Source: Microscillaceae bacterium
GTDB taxonomy: Bacteria > Bacteroidota > Bacteroidia > Cytophagales > Microscillaceae
Assembly: GCA_003449595.1 (NCBI GenBank)
Contig: DMHB01000326.1
Location: forward strand, 1 to 8,399
DNA: 8,399 nt
Reading direction: 5' to 3'
The notes beneath the pieces were generated by a model. That model was not told the DNA's origin and did not search any database. It saw only the letters and a list, made by a program, of their open reading frames with translations. A program made the position numbers and the translations under genes. Shown in pieces: positions 6,786-8,399 of the stretch (positions are counted from its first letter, which is position 1; each line of letters opens with the position of its first letter).

Positions 6786-8014
6786 TAGTCTTGGTCGGGG
6801 TTATTAGCAGCAGACTTTTCTTTGAAGTTGAAAATCAAAGAAAAGCGTAAAGTCTCGGCCAAAGGATTGTTCTGCACAACGGGTATGATATAAGCTACGT
6901 CTAACCCAAACACGTTGTAGCGAAAGCCTAACCCCACACTAAAGTAGCGGCGGTTGCCTTTGTTCCTGTCTTCGTGGAAGTAGCCTAAACGAGCCGAAAA
7001 CAAATCGCTGCCAAATTTGTCGCTATACCAATATTCTAAACCGGTAGCAATCATTAATTCTTGCATTTTTTCGCTGAAACCGCCCGGTGCATAGGTCAAA
7101 CCGGCCCACATTCCTTGGATAACAGTCAGGTTGCGCGGGTCATCGCCTCTGATAATTTGCCCTTGTGAATTAATTTGGGGAGGAGTTGGCACCAATAGTT
7201 TGTTCAAATCCAAGGCCCAAGTAAAGCGGTTGAACTCATCAATTTTTACGGTAAAAGCTCCACCCAGTCGCAAATTCGTAGGGATGAAGTCATTGTTACG
7301 GTTGTTGGAATAAGATACTTTCGGACCAATATTGGAGATGTTGAACCCCCAAGCGATTTTGGAACGCATACCAAAGAAATCAATGTCGTTGGATTGGTAA
7401 AACATCGAAATATCGACAGAGCCTGAATTAATTGGTCGGGTTTCCACCTGATTGCCAATCAATAAGTCGGCTGATAAGTTGGAATGGATGTAGCGCGCAG
7501 TAACCGCCAAGCTGAGTTTGTCGGAAAGCTTGCGTGAATAGCTTGCATCAAAAGCTACTTCGCGGGGCATAAAATCGCGGATAAGATTGCCCGAGCCATC
7601 AGTAAACTGAATATTCCCTAAGTTGAAATAGCGAAGCGAACCGCCAATGGCTTGTTTGTTGTCTATCTGGTAAAAGCCAGACAAATAAGAAATCGACATA
7701 TCGTTGACAAACTGGCGCAGCCAGGGGCTGTAAGAAAGTGCAAAACCTGAGCGATTGGGGATAAAAACTAATTTAGCAGGATTCCAATGGGTCGCGTTGA
7801 CATCGGGGGCTGTCGCCACACCCACATCGCCCATTCCGGCTGCACGGGCATCAGGGCTAATATTCAAAAATGGTACAGAAGTATTAATTACACGTCGGGT
7901 GGTATCTTGTCCTAAAAAAGAGGCTGATTGGCTCGGTTGACCCAAGGCTTGGTAAGAAGAGATGCACAACAAGCCTATCCATAGTTTTATCCAACGAGAG
8001 AGTTTTAATTCCAT
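6785..8014 (-). CDS. porV: Type IX secretion system outer-membrane protein PorV (LptO)
   Basis: PorV is an outer-membrane beta-barrel of the FadL superfamily. It collects T9SS cargo from the translocon by its C-terminal signal and delivers it to the attachment complex with the sortase PorU. From the ATG at 8012-8014 the protein is 409 aa. It begins with a signal peptide (K3/K8-type basic start, hydrophobic core WIGLLCISS, likely cleavage after ALG at about residue 25). The family signature follows: VPFLNISPDARAAGMGDVG (about 47-65), then NATHWNPAKLVF. Alternating amphipathic strands fill the rest, and the barrel ends in LRFSLIFNF (about 389-397), with a short polar tail. An earlier in-frame ATG at 8053 would add 13 residues before the signal peptide and lies upstream of a TAnnTTTG box, so the downstream ATG is preferred. 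porU lies immediately upstream, the common order in Bacteroidota. The stop codon overlaps the M16 start. Confidence 0.93.
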   Translation of the reverse strand: MELKLSRWIKLWIGLLCISSYQALGQPSQSASFLGQDTTRRVINTSVPFLNISPDARAAGMGDVGVATAPDVNATHWNPAKLVFIPNRSGFALSYSPWLRQFVNDMSISYLSGFYQIDNKQAIGGSLRYFNLGNIQFTDGSGNLIRDFMPREVAFDASYSRKLSDKLSLAVTARYIHSNLSADLLIGNQVETRPINSGSVDISMFYQSNDIDFFGMRSKIAWGFNISNIGPKVSYSNNRNNDFIPTNLRLGGAFTVKIDEFNRFTWALDLNKLLVPTPPQINSQGQIIRGDDPRNLTVIQGMWAGLTYAPGGFSEKMQELMIATGLEYWYSDKFGSDLFSARLGYFHEDRNKGNRRYFSVGLGFRYNVFGLDVAYIIPVVQNNPLAETLRFSLIFNFKEKSAANNPDQD

Positions 8015-8040
8015 AAATGAGGGGTTAAAATTTTGCTTTA

Positions 8041-8048
8041 CAAATATA
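8041..8048 (-). promoter_or_regulatory. Candidate -7 promoter element of porV (TATATTTG)
   Basis: Read on the minus strand, TATATTTG matches the Bacteroidota -7 consensus TAnnTTTG. It lies in the 80-bp gap between porU and porV. It would start transcription near 8034 and leave a leader of about 20 bases before the ATG at 8014. No TTG was found at 17-23 bases upstream, so only half of the consensus is present. If real, porV and the M16 gene could be transcribed independently of porU. Confidence 0.35.
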
Positions 8049-8094
8049 CGCATAGTTCAAAGAAAGATTGTTTGTAGGCTTGAACGAAAAAAGA

Positions 8095-8399
8095 TTAATT
8101 AATGACGACTAATCGATTTTGAACCACGCCCTTCTGCCCATCTACCTGCGATTTTACTTCTATTTGGTACAAATATACACCTTGGCCAAAGCGCCTGCCC
8201 GACTCGTCTAAGCCATCCCACGGAATATCCACAATGCCGCTGCTTTGGGTTACGGTGTGGGTGAGGCGTTTGCGCAGTGTGCCCTGTGCATCGAAAATCT
8301 GAATGACCACCAACAAATCCTGCCCTTTGCGGTTGTGGTCAAATCGAAAAGTAGTTTGGTCGGCCAGTGGGTTGGGATAGTTGAGTACGTCTTTGAGCA
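8095..8399 (-). CDS. porU: Type IX secretion system sortase PorU, C-terminal fragment (cut by window edge)
   Basis: The last 100 codons are visible; the frame stays open to the window end (8397, with two further bases), so the start is outside. The segment begins DVLNYPNPLADQTTFRFDHN and continues with VVIQIFDAQGTL (about 30-41), IPWDGLDESGRRFGQGVYLYQIEV (58-81 region) and the final strand NRLVVIN. This is a FlgD-Ig/CTD-like beta-sandwich of the kind that closes PorU. In PorU it follows a gingipain-like (C25) cysteine peptidase domain, which cleaves the C-terminal signal of T9SS cargo and attaches the cargo to lipopolysaccharide on the cell surface. The catalytic domain cannot be checked here. 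Other T9SS cargo and gliding proteins end in similar domains, so the fragment alone is not specific. Its position directly upstream of porV makes PorU the best call. A TTG at 8316 is internal and not a start. Confidence 0.86.
   Translation of the reverse strand, partial: LKDVLNYPNPLADQTTFRFDHNRKGQDLLVVIQIFDAQGTLRKRLTHTVTQSSGIVDIPWDGLDESGRRFGQGVYLYQIEVKSQVDGQKGVVQNRLVVIN

Noticed and set aside
8055..8085. GTTCAA/TTGAAC inverted repeat between porU and porV, as an operator or terminator
   Set aside because: The arms are only six bases with a 19-base loop and no following U-tract in the right place. This is expected by chance in A/T-rich intergenic DNA.
1..8399. Mobile element, CRISPR array, tRNA/rRNA or riboswitch
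   Set aside because: I saw no transposase or integrase reading frame, no direct repeat series, no tRNA-like cloverleaf, and no leader long enough for a riboswitch; the longest gene-free stretch is 80 bp.

Overview
The window looks like a chromosomal segment of a Bacteroidota bacterium, possibly from the Cytophagales or a related order. The main evidence is an adjacent porU-porV pair on the minus strand. These encode the type IX secretion system (T9SS) sortase and its outer-membrane partner, a system confined to this phylum and close relatives. Two intergenic sites match the Bacteroidota -7 promoter consensus TAnnTTTG, and no gene has a clear Shine-Dalgarno sequence, which also fits. Species-level placement is not possible from the sequence alone.

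Plus-strand block (1-5491): six tightly spaced genes. The first is the C-terminal two thirds of a delta-1-pyrroline-5-carboxylate dehydrogenase (pruA; proline to glutamate), cut by the window edge. It is followed after 21 bp by a CPBP/Rce1-like membrane protein whose first motif glutamate is a tyrosine. Next, overlapping by 16 bp, is an extended-SDR NAD(P)-dependent epimerase/reductase, and then a classical SDR oxidoreductase with a candidate promoter of its own just upstream. Two probable glycosyltransferases follow: a GT-B/CgeB-like protein, and a smaller protein whose 'YIHSKG' and 'FSGNF' motifs resemble rhamnan-synthesis-F-like glycosyltransferases. The block may be one operon or two (pruA-CPBP-SDR, then SDR-GT-GT). 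The functions do not form one obvious pathway; the last two genes suggest surface glycan assembly.

Minus-strand block (8399-5499): the 3' end of porU, an 80-bp gap with a TAnnTTTG element, porV, and an M16-family peptidase homologue whose start codon overlaps the porV stop (TAATG). The M16 protein has lost the zinc-binding HxxEH motif but keeps the Arg/Tyr pair of the non-catalytic partner in two-subunit M16 enzymes. No catalytic partner is encoded in the window.

The two blocks converge, with only 7 bp between the stop codons and a 9-bp perfect inverted repeat across the junction. I saw no tRNA, rRNA, riboswitch, CRISPR array, insertion sequence or attachment site, and no gene-free stretch longer than 80 bp. 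The window is mostly ordinary core and accessory genome. The points most worth a second look are the orphan inactive M16 protein coupled to porV, the CPBP active-site substitution, the unassigned glycosyltransferase-like protein, and a possible leaderless promoter for the second SDR.
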